The position numbers and the translations under genes were made by a program. This document shows, one piece after another, positions 18,210-27,412 of a stretch of DNA of 64,000 nt. Position 1 is the first letter of the stretch, and each line of letters begins with the position of its first letter. This DNA is from Gammaproteobacteria bacterium (GTDB lineage Bacteria > Pseudomonadota > Gammaproteobacteria > Pseudomonadales > JAUIET01): NCBI GenBank assembly GCA_030429735.1, contig JAUIET010000004.1, positions 248,001 to 312,000 on the forward strand, read 5' to 3'. Below the pieces are notes generated by a model. It had not been told where the DNA came from. It worked only from the letters and a program-made list of their open reading frames with translations, and searched no databases.

Positions 18210-19052
18210 CTAACTTGAAAACTGAGCACCAATGTTTGTGCTTTCAGGCTTCCCAAAGATCATAGTGCTGCTCTTGAGAGAAACGGTGAACATCGGTTTT
18301 TTAGGTAGTCCGAGAGCACGCAGTTCTTTCGCTAAGGGGTGATTTTCGCCAATATCTGGTTTTTTGCCACCCAGCGAGAAAGTCAGACCGGAGCCGCGAT
18401 TGCTGCCATAGGTTTTCCATGCTTTGCCATCTCGAATCGCCAGTGAAGCCGCTTGCTGTTCACCGGAGGTTTTATTACCCCCGGCTTTAGCCTCAATTGA
18501 ATAGACCAGCTCACCCTCGTCAATAAATGTGCCTCGGGCTAGATTGGGGCCGAATTCAATATCTATCTGGCTCATCCACTTGGGGAAACCCCAGATGAAT
18601 CGCCCTGCATGGGTGGTAAATTCCTGATCTACTGGCATTCTGTAAACAAAGTTGCCGACAGTGCCAGTTCCCATGGCTTTCATCGCGCCGAAAAATGGAA
18701 AAGGCTTCTTTTCGCCTGGCGAGAGCACCGGGAAAATAATCGCCCCTTCGTTGTAATCGCCTAGGTCGTTCTCTTTGTAGTCCACTGCCAGCAACTGCAG
18801 GATCGCTTTACCGGGGAATAGCTCGACCACGCGAAAACCAGTGCCTTCGAGCATTGACTGTGCGACTTTTGCATTCACAAGAAAGCCGTTCATTAGCATA
18901 GAAGCGTCGGCTACGACTACAGGAAAACTAATCTCCTTGCCGTCAATCGTATAGTTGCTCTCGGAATTTTTTGCGCAAATGTCATTCGTTAGCCTGGGAC
19001 CCTTGTCGCTGTCGACAGCGGGTTCCTCGAAAATAGCGCCGGTTGCTTTCAT
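18210..19052 (-). CDS. Acetoacetate decarboxylase-family protein
   Basis: I start this 280-aa protein at the ATG at 19052; a TTG at 19094 would add 14 residues without a ribosome-binding site. Family marks are DYNEGAIIFPV and GRFIWGFPKWM. In acetoacetate decarboxylase the Schiff-base lysine and a second lysine form PKK; here the first lysine is kept and the second is tryptophan (PKW), so the active-site pKa tuning should differ. Members of the broader family act on ring or chain substrates rather than acetoacetate. It is the last gene of a four-gene minus-strand operon with epimerase, P450 and TonB receptor. Confidence 0.78.
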   Translation of the reverse strand: MKATGAIFEEPAVDSDKGPRLTNDICAKNSESNYTIDGKEISFPVVVADASMLMNGFLVNAKVAQSMLEGTGFRVVELFPGKAILQLLAVDYKENDLGDYNEGAIIFPVLSPGEKKPFPFFGAMKAMGTGTVGNFVYRMPVDQEFTTHAGRFIWGFPKWMSQIDIEFGPNLARGTFIDEGELVYSIEAKAGGNKTSGEQQAASLAIRDGKAWKTYGSNRGSGLTFSLGGKKPDIGENHPLAKELRALGLPKKPMFTVSLKSSTMIFGKPESTNIGAQFSS

Positions 19053-19097
19053 AGGGTGTCCAGAATAGTTCAGCAAAAGTTTTGATTGTAGCAAGGT

Positions 19098-19910
19098 TCA
19101 TACATAGCCGTTTTCTCGAAACCAGGCGATGGAGTCCTCGATGGCTTGTTCGATAGGGCTCTGGGGCAGGCCTAGTTCTGTCACGGCCTTGCTCGCATCA
19201 ACAAAGTTTTCTTGCAAGATATACTTGGTGTTCTTGTAGGTTGTCATGGGCGCCGTTCCGGTTATTTTCGACCACAACTCCATAAGGCGTGCTGCTCGCA
19301 ACATAGCGGTTGGGGATATTTCTCGTGTTGCAACGCCTTCGACACCAGCTATGCGCCCGATAATCTCTATCAGTTCCTTGCTGCGCATATTAGCCGCGGT
19401 GTTGGTCAAACAATAAGATTCACCGATGCGCCCCTTCTCCATAGCCAGGATATGGCCGCAGGCTACATCGCGAACATCCACCAGGCAGACGCCGCCCTTC
19501 CACCAGTTTTTAGCCTTGCCTTGCAGGACCTGCAATATCACGCTCCCCGTGGGAGTAGGCGCCCGGTCACCGGGGCCGAAGGGCAGGCCGGGCAACACCA
19601 TGGTTGCGGGCAAGCCTTTGCTCACCAGCCCCTTGACTACCTGGTGGGCAATATACTTGGACATGATGTACTCGCTTGCCCAGGGCCAGGAGTTGAACGG
19701 TGTTTCCTCATTGGACATTTCTCCGGGGTTGATGCCGATGGCAGCGATGGAACTGGTGTAAACGACTTTTTCAATATCAGCCTTTAATGCTTCCTTCATC
19801 AAGGCCTCAGTACCCTGCACATTGATCTTGTAGTGCAGATCCGGATCCCTGGTCCAGACCGCGAACAGTGCGGCTAGGTGGTACGCGCCAGTGATCAAAA
19901 CTTTACCCAT
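19098..19910 (-). CDS. NAD-dependent epimerase/dehydratase-family protein lacking its nucleotide-binding core
   Basis: I start this gene at the ATG at 19910 (MGKVLITGA), giving 270 aa. In extended SDRs this first strand is followed by GFxG and about 55-60 residues before a HLAA motif. Here MGKVLITGA runs straight into YHLAALFAVW, so most of the Rossmann beta-alpha-beta unit is missing in frame. Downstream parts look intact: YTSSIAAIG, the catalytic YIMSK near residue 110, and LPGLPFGPGDR. Without the glycine loop it should not bind NAD normally. It lies 22 nt after the P450 stop and 45 nt before the decarboxylase-like start. A real deletion or an assembly error are both possible. Confidence 0.75.
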   Translation of the reverse strand: MGKVLITGAYHLAALFAVWTRDPDLHYKINVQGTEALMKEALKADIEKVVYTSSIAAIGINPGEMSNEETPFNSWPWASEYIMSKYIAHQVVKGLVSKGLPATMVLPGLPFGPGDRAPTPTGSVILQVLQGKAKNWWKGGVCLVDVRDVACGHILAMEKGRIGESYCLTNTAANMRSKELIEIIGRIAGVEGVATREISPTAMLRAARLMELWSKITGTAPMTTYKNTKYILQENFVDASKAVTELGLPQSPIEQAIEDSIAWFRENGYV

Positions 19911-19932
19911 CAGCTTCTCTTTTGACGCAAAA

Positions 19933-21267
19933 CTAATCGACGGGAACCAAGCGCACAGGCAGGTTGTCTTTTGGCTTTGGCATGGGCAGATACTGCCAAT
20001 CGGGATTGTAGTCAGGGCGCAACTCAATATTGTGCGCGCTGATCAGATGATACATAAAACTACAAAAAACGAGTTTAGCAAAGTGCATGCCGATGCATTT
20101 GTGTGCGCCTCCGCCGAAAGGATGGAACAAGAAAGGGTGCTGCTTATGTTCACCGCGCGCAAACCGCTCGGGGTCAAATTTGTGTGGCTCCGTCCACCAA
20201 CCCGGTATTACGTGGTTGTAGGTAATCGCATTCATCAGCAAAGTATCTGCTGGAATTTCCATTCCGGACAATTCACAGGAATTTATGCTGCGTCGTGGAA
20301 ACAGAGGTACAGATGAGTGCAAACGCTGAGTTTCATTGAACACATGGACAAAAGAGGGTAGTGAATCCAGATCATCCTGATTAATAGATGACTTGCCCAG
20401 TGCGCGCGCTTCATCGCGCAGACGCTTTTGCCATTCAGGGTGTTTACCAAGTTCATAGCAGGCATTAACCAGTGAAGCCGTGGTTGTGTCCTGCGCTGCA
20501 AATAACAACACCACAAAGTTTTCTACAATATCGTAGTCAGAGAAATAGTTGCCATCCTCATCTCGCTCACGACAGAAGTGTGCAAGGATATCGTCGTCAT
20601 CGTTATGACGTTTATCGGCAATGAGCTCACGAATAAATGCGGCTATGTATTTTTTGGCTCGCAAGCTGCGCCGGTAACTGAAGCCAGGGAAATTAACCTG
20701 AAAAATAAAATCGAAACCGCTAATGAATTCCTCGAAGGCGGCCTTAAGTTTCCCTTGCCCGGTAACACCGGTGAAGGTTTGAGCGGCAATTTCGAGCAGG
20801 GTTGATCGAACCTGACCGAGTAACTGAAATTCCCCAACGCCAAAGAGGGATTGCAGTGTCTCTGTGCAGATCGCGTTGATGCGTTCAGCGTACCCATCCA
20901 TGCTTGATTTTTTGAAGGCCGTTTGCATTAATCTTCGCTGAAATCGATGCTCCTCGAAGTCCTTCATAATAAGACTGCCACCAATCAATGTCTCAAAGTG
21001 GCCTAGCCCTTTAGCGGAGGAAAAATTCTTCTCAACGTCGAGATGCAGTTCGCGCGCGTTGTCAGGTCCCAATGCCAGAACTACATGCGAAGGACCCATG
21101 GCAAATCTGGAAATTGCACCGTAGCGGAGAAAACGTTGATCACAAAACTTCTGCGGGTTAGCCGCTAAGCTGAGTGCATTGCCAATAATTGGCAGGCCAT
21201 AATCGCCAGGTATCTGGCGCAAATCTCGGTTATCCGGGCGTTCCAGATAATGAATCTCATTCAACAA
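19933..21267 (-). CDS. Cytochrome P450
   Basis: A 444-aa soluble P450. The I-helix oxygen-binding motif is AAQDTT near residue 255, the K-helix ExxR is ETQR near 311, and the heme-ligand motif FGGGAHKCIG near 390 contains the proximal cysteine. It begins at a TTG preceded by AAGGAAG; no membrane anchor is present. The N-terminal pattern (PGDYGLPIIGN) is closer to the CYP51/CYP120/CYP26-like branch than to camphor-type P450s, an impression rather than an alignment. As it sits between a TonB receptor and an epimerase gene, it probably hydroxylates an imported hydrophobic substrate. No ferredoxin or reductase gene is adjacent. Confidence 0.93.
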   Translation of the reverse strand: MLNEIHYLERPDNRDLRQIPGDYGLPIIGNALSLAANPQKFCDQRFLRYGAISRFAMGPSHVVLALGPDNARELHLDVEKNFSSAKGLGHFETLIGGSLIMKDFEEHRFQRRLMQTAFKKSSMDGYAERINAICTETLQSLFGVGEFQLLGQVRSTLLEIAAQTFTGVTGQGKLKAAFEEFISGFDFIFQVNFPGFSYRRSLRAKKYIAAFIRELIADKRHNDDDDILAHFCRERDEDGNYFSDYDIVENFVVLLFAAQDTTTASLVNACYELGKHPEWQKRLRDEARALGKSSINQDDLDSLPSFVHVFNETQRLHSSVPLFPRRSINSCELSGMEIPADTLLMNAITYNHVIPGWWTEPHKFDPERFARGEHKQHPFLFHPFGGGAHKCIGMHFAKLVFCSFMYHLISAHNIELRPDYNPDWQYLPMPKPKDNLPVRLVPVD

Positions 21268-21295
21268 GTACTTCCTTCTGGTGAAGAACCATCAA

Positions 21296-23599
21296 TCAAT
21301 TCCGATACTTTAGATTGAAAAAGAACCTGCGCGGCTCTGTGTAACTGACGGTGGTGGTTCCAAATGCATCAACACCAAAGCCGCCGCGAATTGCGCGTTC
21401 GTCTGCCAGATTGCGTCCGAATACACCAAATTCCCATTTTTCGTCGGCTGTTGTATAGGCGATGCCCGCATTGACGATGGAGTAACTGTCCGCATTGAGT
21501 CGCTCAAAGCTGCTGCTCTGCTCATCATCGCTGTAGAAAATCTCACCTTTATGGGAAATATCTCCACGCAGCCTGAGATTCGCGCCATTACCAAGCTCGA
21601 GGACATACTGAGCCAACAGGTTAGCGGTCCAATCTGGCGTGTTGCTAAAAGGACGGTCACTAAGGTCTTCCAGCATTCCGGTGGCCGGGTTAACGGATTC
21701 GAAGCGATCGTATTCGGGGTCGATATACGACAGTCCGCCACTAACGGTAAGGCCCTGCGCGGCTAATACAGTAAACTCCAATTCAGCCCCCCAGAGAGTA
21801 GAATCCGCCGCATTATCAACCACCAGCGCGAGCGCACTAGCGGCGGAGCCAGATGGTCGATTCACCAGGAACTGACGATCTTTATAGTCGTTGTAAAACA
21901 CGGCACCGTTGAGCCGTAGCCTGTCGTCCCAGAGTTGAGATTTTATTCCGGCTTCATAACTGACCAGCGTCTCTGGCTCGGCCACAGAAATTTGTTCGGT
22001 TGCCGTCGGCCTGCCATTGTAAACGCCACTTCTAAAACCACCGGATATGCTGGCGTAGGCCATCATGTCGTCATTAATTGTGTAATCAATGCCAATCCGC
22101 GGTGAAAATTCGTCCCAGGAATCATCGCAGGTAATGATCGACCCGTTGCCAAGTGCGATGGCATCGCTGCAGGCTTCTGGACTTGTCGGCCCAGGAGCCA
22201 AAACCGGCGTTTGACTTGCACGCTTAACGGAGAACATGTCCATTTTCTTTTCATCGCGGGTGTAGCGCGCCGCCAAATTAACTCGCGCCGCATCGCTCAT
22301 GTGCCAGGTGACATTGAAAAATGCTGCGTAGCTGGTTGTTTCCTGCTCACGGTCATAAGACAGCGTTAAATCCAATGGCGGAACACCAATCGCTTCAAAC
22401 AACCCGCCGCCGATAGTCACATCACTGACGTGCCGACCATCTTCTACAAGGTAGTAGGCACCAATCAGCCAGTCCAGGCTGCCACCAGATGCATTGCTCA
22501 GCAAAAACTCCTGACTGAATTGCTGCACATCAAACAGTGAGCCAACGGAAAAGTAGTCACGCACGTCATTGTCGGCATCTCGATATGATTCGGTCTCCAT
22601 ATCCCGATACCCGGTGATGGATTTAAGCGTTACATTGTTTAGGTCCCAGGTATTGGTCCAGCTGATTCCAAAGGTATCGTTCTTGTCTTTGTCGAGTTCG
22701 TTAAGTGCGCTACTGCGGTCTATATCGTCGATATTGGTGTTACAGCAGGACTCACCCAGAGGCGCCAGTACCACACCATTGTAAATGCCGGCAATAACGG
22801 CCGTGGGATTGAAGTCGCTCAGCACTTGCGGGTACACGTTTTGATCAACTGATGTGTAATCGACAACCAGGTGGGAATTCCAACTGGCGCTGAAGTCTGC
22901 GTCAAGGTGCGTACGAATTGCCCACATATCGTCATTACCGGCATCATCACCTCTATCGCGCTTTTGCCAGCCATCCGAATTTTTGCTCAGAACGGCAACG
23001 CTCGCGGCCACATCGTCAGTGATCGGAAATTCGAGATACCCATCCAGCCCAATGTAGTTATCTTCGCCACCAGTTAGCTCAACACTGAAATCGGTTTCAC
23101 CAGAGGGTTTACGAGTAGTCACGTTGATCGCACCACCAATCGTATTCTTGCCAAACAGTGTCCCCTGCGGGCCTCTTAGCACCTGGATCTGTTCGATGTC
23201 GGCCAGCTGAAAGTTTGCGCCAACGGTACGTGCCAGGTAGATGCCGTCCACGTACATGCCAACCCCAGGGTCTACTGTTAAGGCAAAATCGAATTGTCCG
23301 ACCCCCCGCATGTAGGCTTGTAGGGCGGTGCTGACGCCGTTGTCGGACGCTCGCATGGTCAGATTTGGTGTGCGTTGCTCGATATCGGCCACGTTGATCA
23401 TATTGGTTTGATCGATCAACTCTCCCGAAATTGCCGTAATGGCGATCGGCGTGTTTTGAATATTCTCTACTCGCTTTCTGGCCGTGACTTCAACTTCCTC
23501 CAGAACAAGTGCGCCCTGTGCCAGCACCTCGGGTGCGCCAGTCAGGGAGGATAAGCCGGCAGCCAATGCAATTATGGATGTTATAGAGCGATTAATCAT
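21296..23599 (-). CDS. TonB-dependent receptor, catabolic (sphingomonad-like) type
   Basis: A 767-aa outer-membrane receptor with signal peptide (to about residue 28, VLAQGALVLEE). It has the TonB box-like EEVEVTARKR and the plug motifs QRTPNLTMR, VYVDGIYLAR-like YVDGIYLAR near 125 and LRGPQGTLFGKNTIGGAIN near 150. It ends in FFFNLKYRN. Receptors of this style are common in bacteria that take up steroids, terpenoids or aromatic compounds. A GAGGAAG ribosome-binding site precedes the ATG. It is the first gene of the operon with P450, epimerase and decarboxylase-like protein, which suggests it imports the substrate they process. Confidence 0.92.
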   Translation of the reverse strand: MINRSITSIIALAAGLSSLTGAPEVLAQGALVLEEVEVTARKRVENIQNTPIAITAISGELIDQTNMINVADIEQRTPNLTMRASDNGVSTALQAYMRGVGQFDFALTVDPGVGMYVDGIYLARTVGANFQLADIEQIQVLRGPQGTLFGKNTIGGAINVTTRKPSGETDFSVELTGGEDNYIGLDGYLEFPITDDVAASVAVLSKNSDGWQKRDRGDDAGNDDMWAIRTHLDADFSASWNSHLVVDYTSVDQNVYPQVLSDFNPTAVIAGIYNGVVLAPLGESCCNTNIDDIDRSSALNELDKDKNDTFGISWTNTWDLNNVTLKSITGYRDMETESYRDADNDVRDYFSVGSLFDVQQFSQEFLLSNASGGSLDWLIGAYYLVEDGRHVSDVTIGGGLFEAIGVPPLDLTLSYDREQETTSYAAFFNVTWHMSDAARVNLAARYTRDEKKMDMFSVKRASQTPVLAPGPTSPEACSDAIALGNGSIITCDDSWDEFSPRIGIDYTINDDMMAYASISGGFRSGVYNGRPTATEQISVAEPETLVSYEAGIKSQLWDDRLRLNGAVFYNDYKDRQFLVNRPSGSAASALALVVDNAADSTLWGAELEFTVLAAQGLTVSGGLSYIDPEYDRFESVNPATGMLEDLSDRPFSNTPDWTANLLAQYVLELGNGANLRLRGDISHKGEIFYSDDEQSSSFERLNADSYSIVNAGIAYTTADEKWEFGVFGRNLADERAIRGGFGVDAFGTTTVSYTEPRRFFFNLKYRN

Positions 23600-23916
23600 G
23601 ACACTTCCTCGTTCAATTTGAAGGGAGTACAGTGAAAACGCAAATATCGAACGTTTTGTGAGAGCAGACTCTATCGCTTTAAGCAGGTATCGAAAAAGCT
23701 GTAAGCGTGAACTGACTGTCCATGGCTGAGCACCAATAGAAACGACATTGTTCAGTGCCTGATCTATTCACGGGGTTGAGCGGGTCTCGCGACGCAATGA
23801 TTACCACTCAACTAAAGACAATCAAATTCCGTGAAGGATCTTTTCTCTACACCGTAGCGCAGCTAGAGTAACACGCTAACTCTAATGAAAATCATACCAA
23901 TCATAAGGCGATCAAC
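23600..23916. promoter_or_regulatory. Divergent intergenic region between TonB receptor operon and SDR gene
   Basis: About 317 bp with no supportable gene. It must hold the promoters of both flanking transcripts. A short inverted repeat with TAGAGT at 23864-23869 and ACTCTA at 23879-23884 lies 33 nt before the SDR start and could be a repressor site. No other clear structure was seen. Confidence 0.4.
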
Positions 23917-24741
23917 ATGGATCAATACGATGGGAAACTCGCTGTTATTACAGGTGCTGCTAGCGGAATTGGCCGAGCACTTTCTAAACGGTGTGCCCGA
24001 GAAGGTATGCGCCTTGCTCTGGCAGACCTGAATTCGGAAAAGCTCGATTCGCTGGCATCGCAACTTGAAGCTGAGGGTGTAACTGTTCTGACTCACTCTC
24101 TGGACGTATCAAACGCAGCAGAATTCAAAAAATTTGCCGACCGCTGCCTTAGTGTACTTGGCGTGCCGGATCTGCTGTTTAACAATGCAGGCATTCTGCG
24201 AGTTGGTGAGGCCTGGAGCCACTCCGCTGATCAATGGCAGAAAATTATGTCCGTTAATGTAATGGGCGTGGTCAACGGCTTGAATGCATTTATACCCAAG
24301 ATGCTTGAAGAAGAGAAACCCGCGCACATCGTTAATACCGGCTCGGTTGGTTCATTGGTGGCGGCGACAGGAATGGCGCAATATACGGCCGCTAAAATGG
24401 CAGTACGCGGAATTACCGAGTGCCTGGCTAATGATCTGGCCGCTAAGAATGCAGCAATCGATGTGTCCTTATTGTGTCCAGGACCGGTGTTAACCTCTAT
24501 CAGCGATGAATTGCTGGGCATAGAGTCCGGCAGGGAAGAACAAGACCCCACCGAGCATTTAATGGCAGGACAGCCCGATTTTATAACGCCGGAAGAGTGT
24601 GCTGATAGAGTGTTCAGTGCGCTTCGTGAACGCCGATTCTGGATATTCACACACCCGTTCAATCAATACATCAATGATATGACTCGGGACATTGTAGAAG
24701 GGCGAAACCCGGTATATAAAGAAGTACAGTTCGATAAATAA
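23917..24741 (+). CDS. SDR-family oxidoreductase
   Basis: A 274-aa classical SDR: TGAASGIG near residue 14, NNAG near 90, GSVGS serine near 146 and YTAAKMA near 159, followed by LLCPGPV. The C-terminal extension (RRFWIFTHPFNQYINDM) is like that of SDRs found in steroid and cyclic-terpene gene sets, and a similar ending (KFWILPASE) is present in the SDR at 34293. It is transcribed divergently from the TonB receptor operon and convergently to the HsaA-like gene. Confidence 0.9.
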   Translation: MDQYDGKLAVITGAASGIGRALSKRCAREGMRLALADLNSEKLDSLASQLEAEGVTVLTHSLDVSNAAEFKKFADRCLSVLGVPDLLFNNAGILRVGEAWSHSADQWQKIMSVNVMGVVNGLNAFIPKMLEEEKPAHIVNTGSVGSLVAATGMAQYTAAKMAVRGITECLANDLAAKNAAIDVSLLCPGPVLTSISDELLGIESGREEQDPTEHLMAGQPDFITPEECADRVFSALRERRFWIFTHPFNQYINDMTRDIVEGRNPVYKEVQFDK

Positions 24742-24815
24742 CGCCCCCGCCAAAAACCGAAATGTAATATGTTAGGCAATCACTCACTGCAAGAGGGTGC
24801 GCCGGCTGAATAACG

Positions 24816-26042
24816 CTACAAACCGGGATCTGTAGAATCCAGGCCAAACAGCATGCCGCCCAGATTGACTGAGAAAGGATCTGACACGTTGGCGATGTGC
24901 GCCTGGCTGGCCAGAATATCAAGATGCAGCTTGAGAAGATGACTATCATTTCGGATTCCGGATGATCCTGCAGATTTCAGCATGCGGGACGACAGTGCAA
25001 CGCATCGATCTGCAACCACCGAGGTGCTATAACGGTATCTGGCGCGATCTTTCTGGCCCACTACCTGGCCTTGTCGTGCACAATCCATCAGGTGGTCGAA
25101 GCTGCTGAATAAACGGTTTTTCATGCTCGCTATTGCGTCGTCCACTTCAGCGGCCAGGCGTTTGGCATTAGGGTCATCTTTCATCGCAATAGGTCCCGCC
25201 AACCGGGACTGAGCGACATCAATGTAAGCGTCAAGTGCACCTTCTATGGCACCGAGAGCAGGGGTGGAAACGGCGCGCGCGAACACTTGCATGAAAGGCA
25301 AACGATACAAAGGTGCTTTGTGCATGAACTTTCTTCCGCTATCGTCCTCCACCATATGGTGGGTGCGATGTTCGGGAACAAACGCGTCATTAACCACAAT
25401 ATCGTGGCTACCTGTCCCTTTTAGGCCTACAACATCCCAGTTATCGACGATTTTGTAGTCCTCTTGAGGCAGAAGGAAAGTGCGGTAATTGAGCATGTCC
25501 CATGGGGCATCCTCGGTGGGCACTACCGCGCCCAAAAACACCCAGTCACAATGCTCACAGCCGCTCGAAAAGCTCCAGCGACCGCTGAGTTTGAATCCGC
25601 CTTCCGTAGGAGTTACTTTACCCACGGGAGCGTAAGATGAGGAGATCAATACGGAGCTGTCCTCGCCCCATACTTCCGCGGAGGCGGGCTCGTCAAACAG
25701 GTTCATTTGCCAGTTGTGAACACCAATGACAGCGAGAACCCAGGCAGAAGACATGCACGTCTTTGCTATCTCCAGCAACACAGCGTAAAACACCTGAGGG
25801 TCCATTTCATAACCGCCGTATTCATTCGATTGCAGTATTTTGAAAAATCCTGCGTTGTGAAAGTCTGCGATGGTGGCTTCTGGTATTTGCCGGTTGTTGC
25901 TGCAAAGGTGCAAACGTGATTCCAGCACTGGCCCCAGACTTCGTGCTGCGTCAAGAAGGGCTTGCGCGCGTGGTGAACCGAGGCTATTTGAGTGTTGTGT
26001 GGCTACTTGAGTTTGCTGAAAGTCGTTGGCGATAGCAGTCAT
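24816..26042 (-). CDS. HsaA-like flavin-dependent monooxygenase (acyl-CoA dehydrogenase fold)
   Basis: I start this 408-aa protein at the ATG at 26042, which has an AGAGGG ribosome-binding site about 7 nt upstream; an ATG at 26063 is less well placed. It has the acyl-CoA dehydrogenase fold of two-component monooxygenase oxygenases: helical N-terminus, SNEYGGYEMDP near residue 65, GGFKLSGRWSFSSGCEHCDW near 140-160, and VVNDAFVPEHRT. The resemblance is to HsaA, which hydroxylates the phenolic ring of a seco-steroid using FADH2, and to p-hydroxyphenylacetate hydroxylase C2. No flavin reductase is adjacent. The LysR gene upstream on the same strand may control it. Confidence 0.85.
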   Translation of the reverse strand: MTAIANDFQQTQVATQHSNSLGSPRAQALLDAARSLGPVLESRLHLCSNNRQIPEATIADFHNAGFFKILQSNEYGGYEMDPQVFYAVLLEIAKTCMSSAWVLAVIGVHNWQMNLFDEPASAEVWGEDSSVLISSSYAPVGKVTPTEGGFKLSGRWSFSSGCEHCDWVFLGAVVPTEDAPWDMLNYRTFLLPQEDYKIVDNWDVVGLKGTGSHDIVVNDAFVPEHRTHHMVEDDSGRKFMHKAPLYRLPFMQVFARAVSTPALGAIEGALDAYIDVAQSRLAGPIAMKDDPNAKRLAAEVDDAIASMKNRLFSSFDHLMDCARQGQVVGQKDRARYRYSTSVVADRCVALSSRMLKSAGSSGIRNDSHLLKLHLDILASQAHIANVSDPFSVNLGGMLFGLDSTDPGL

Positions 26043-26212
26043 GGGAATCCCTCTTTTACTCATTGCTCGACTGTCCGGAATCTCCTTGGCAACAGGTATA
26101 TTGTGTTACGCGTGAGATGCCTGTTTCGTCCGCAAATACTGTAGAACCCCTAGCATTTATAGAGAAGGCGCTAAAGATAATTTCTGTGTTTTCGCTGGCA
26201 GCGTAATCCTTA

Positions 26213-27136
26213 CTACCAGCGGTCTTGGAGGCTTGCAAGCGCATCAACGTCATGCAGACTGTGCAGGTAGATGACTAGAAAATCGATGAAGTAGCGTACT
26301 TTAGCGGACAGGTGCCTGGTATTTGGGTAAACCGCCCATGCGATGCGGTAGTAGCGGCACCAGTCTTGCGGTTCGAGAATGACCAAGTCCCCACGTGCCA
26401 CCTCTTCTTTGATGTAGAACTCTGGTAACTGAGCAATACCAATACCAGCCTTTGCCGCCGCAAGAAGATTGGCGCCATCCTCACTTATCCAACTTCCGCT
26501 CACCTTCACCTTGGTGATGTCTCGGCTGTCCGGGGAGTTAAACAACCAATAGCGATCCGGGGTGGTAAGGCAATTATGCTTATCGAGGTCTTTTGGACAG
26601 GTCGGCTTGCCATTCGTTGCCCAGTAATCTGCCGTCGCACACAGACACAGCAAATGTCCTCCCAGGCGCCGGGCCACCAGGCTTGAGTCCTCAAGCTTGT
26701 CATAGCGAATCGTAAGGTCGTAATTTTCCGTCAGAAGGTCAACGTCTTCGAAACTGGAATGCGCTTCTACAGTTAGCTCGGGATACTTTCGAGCAAATTC
26801 TGCTACGGCCGCAGCCATGTACTGGGTTCCATAGCGGCTGTTAAGTCCAAGCCGCAGAGTGCCTTTCGGGCTTTGCTGCATATCCGAAAGCGTAGACTCC
26901 GCCTGGTCGAATTGATCCGCCATATCTTTGCAATAGGCGAAGAAAGTATTCCCAGCCTCCGTCAATGTTAAACGGCGCGTAGTGCGTTGTAGCAGTCGAA
27001 CCCCGAGCCGATCTTCCAATTGACTCACCTGTTTGCTGACGTACGACTTCGATACACCCAGCTGCTCCGAGGCCGCAGTGAAACTGCCTGAGTCCACAAC
27101 ACAGATATATTCCTCGATACCCTCCCAACGCCCCAT
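26213..27136 (-). CDS. LysR-family transcriptional regulator
   Basis: I choose the ATG at 27136, preceded by GGGAG, giving 307 aa. The N-terminal winged helix is clear: VVDSGSFTAASEQLGVSKSY and LEDRLGVRLLQRTTRRLTLT within the first 65 residues. The effector-binding domain follows (GTLRLGLNSRYG, then DYDLTIRYDKLEDS-like region with NYDLTIRYD). This is the AaeR/CrgA-like branch by pattern. It stands upstream of the HsaA-like gene on the same strand and divergent from the sulfatase gene across about 275 bp, so it could act on either. Confidence 0.92.
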   Translation of the reverse strand: MGRWEGIEEYICVVDSGSFTAASEQLGVSKSYVSKQVSQLEDRLGVRLLQRTTRRLTLTEAGNTFFAYCKDMADQFDQAESTLSDMQQSPKGTLRLGLNSRYGTQYMAAAVAEFARKYPELTVEAHSSFEDVDLLTENYDLTIRYDKLEDSSLVARRLGGHLLCLCATADYWATNGKPTCPKDLDKHNCLTTPDRYWLFNSPDSRDITKVKVSGSWISEDGANLLAAAKAGIGIAQLPEFYIKEEVARGDLVILEPQDWCRYYRIAWAVYPNTRHLSAKVRYFIDFLVIYLHSLHDVDALASLQDRW

Positions 27137-27412
27137 GTACCAAGCTCCCGTACTGACCACTGTTACCGCATTCGAGTCGAATATAAACCGAGTTATTGTT
27201 TCCCCACAAGCCTTAATTATCGATGAAGTGCTGACCGAAAAACCGGGCGCAGCCTGGTTTTCTGCGCTTAGCCCCGTTTAGCCTAGGGTCATCGATTTTT
27301 AACTAGCACTTATAAGGAAACAGTCTTGCCACAGTGGTCGCCTTTATACAGGCATCAGGCTCGTGTAAGTTGTAGGCTTTGCACCCTTTCCGCAGAGCAA
27401 TACTGCTGTAAC

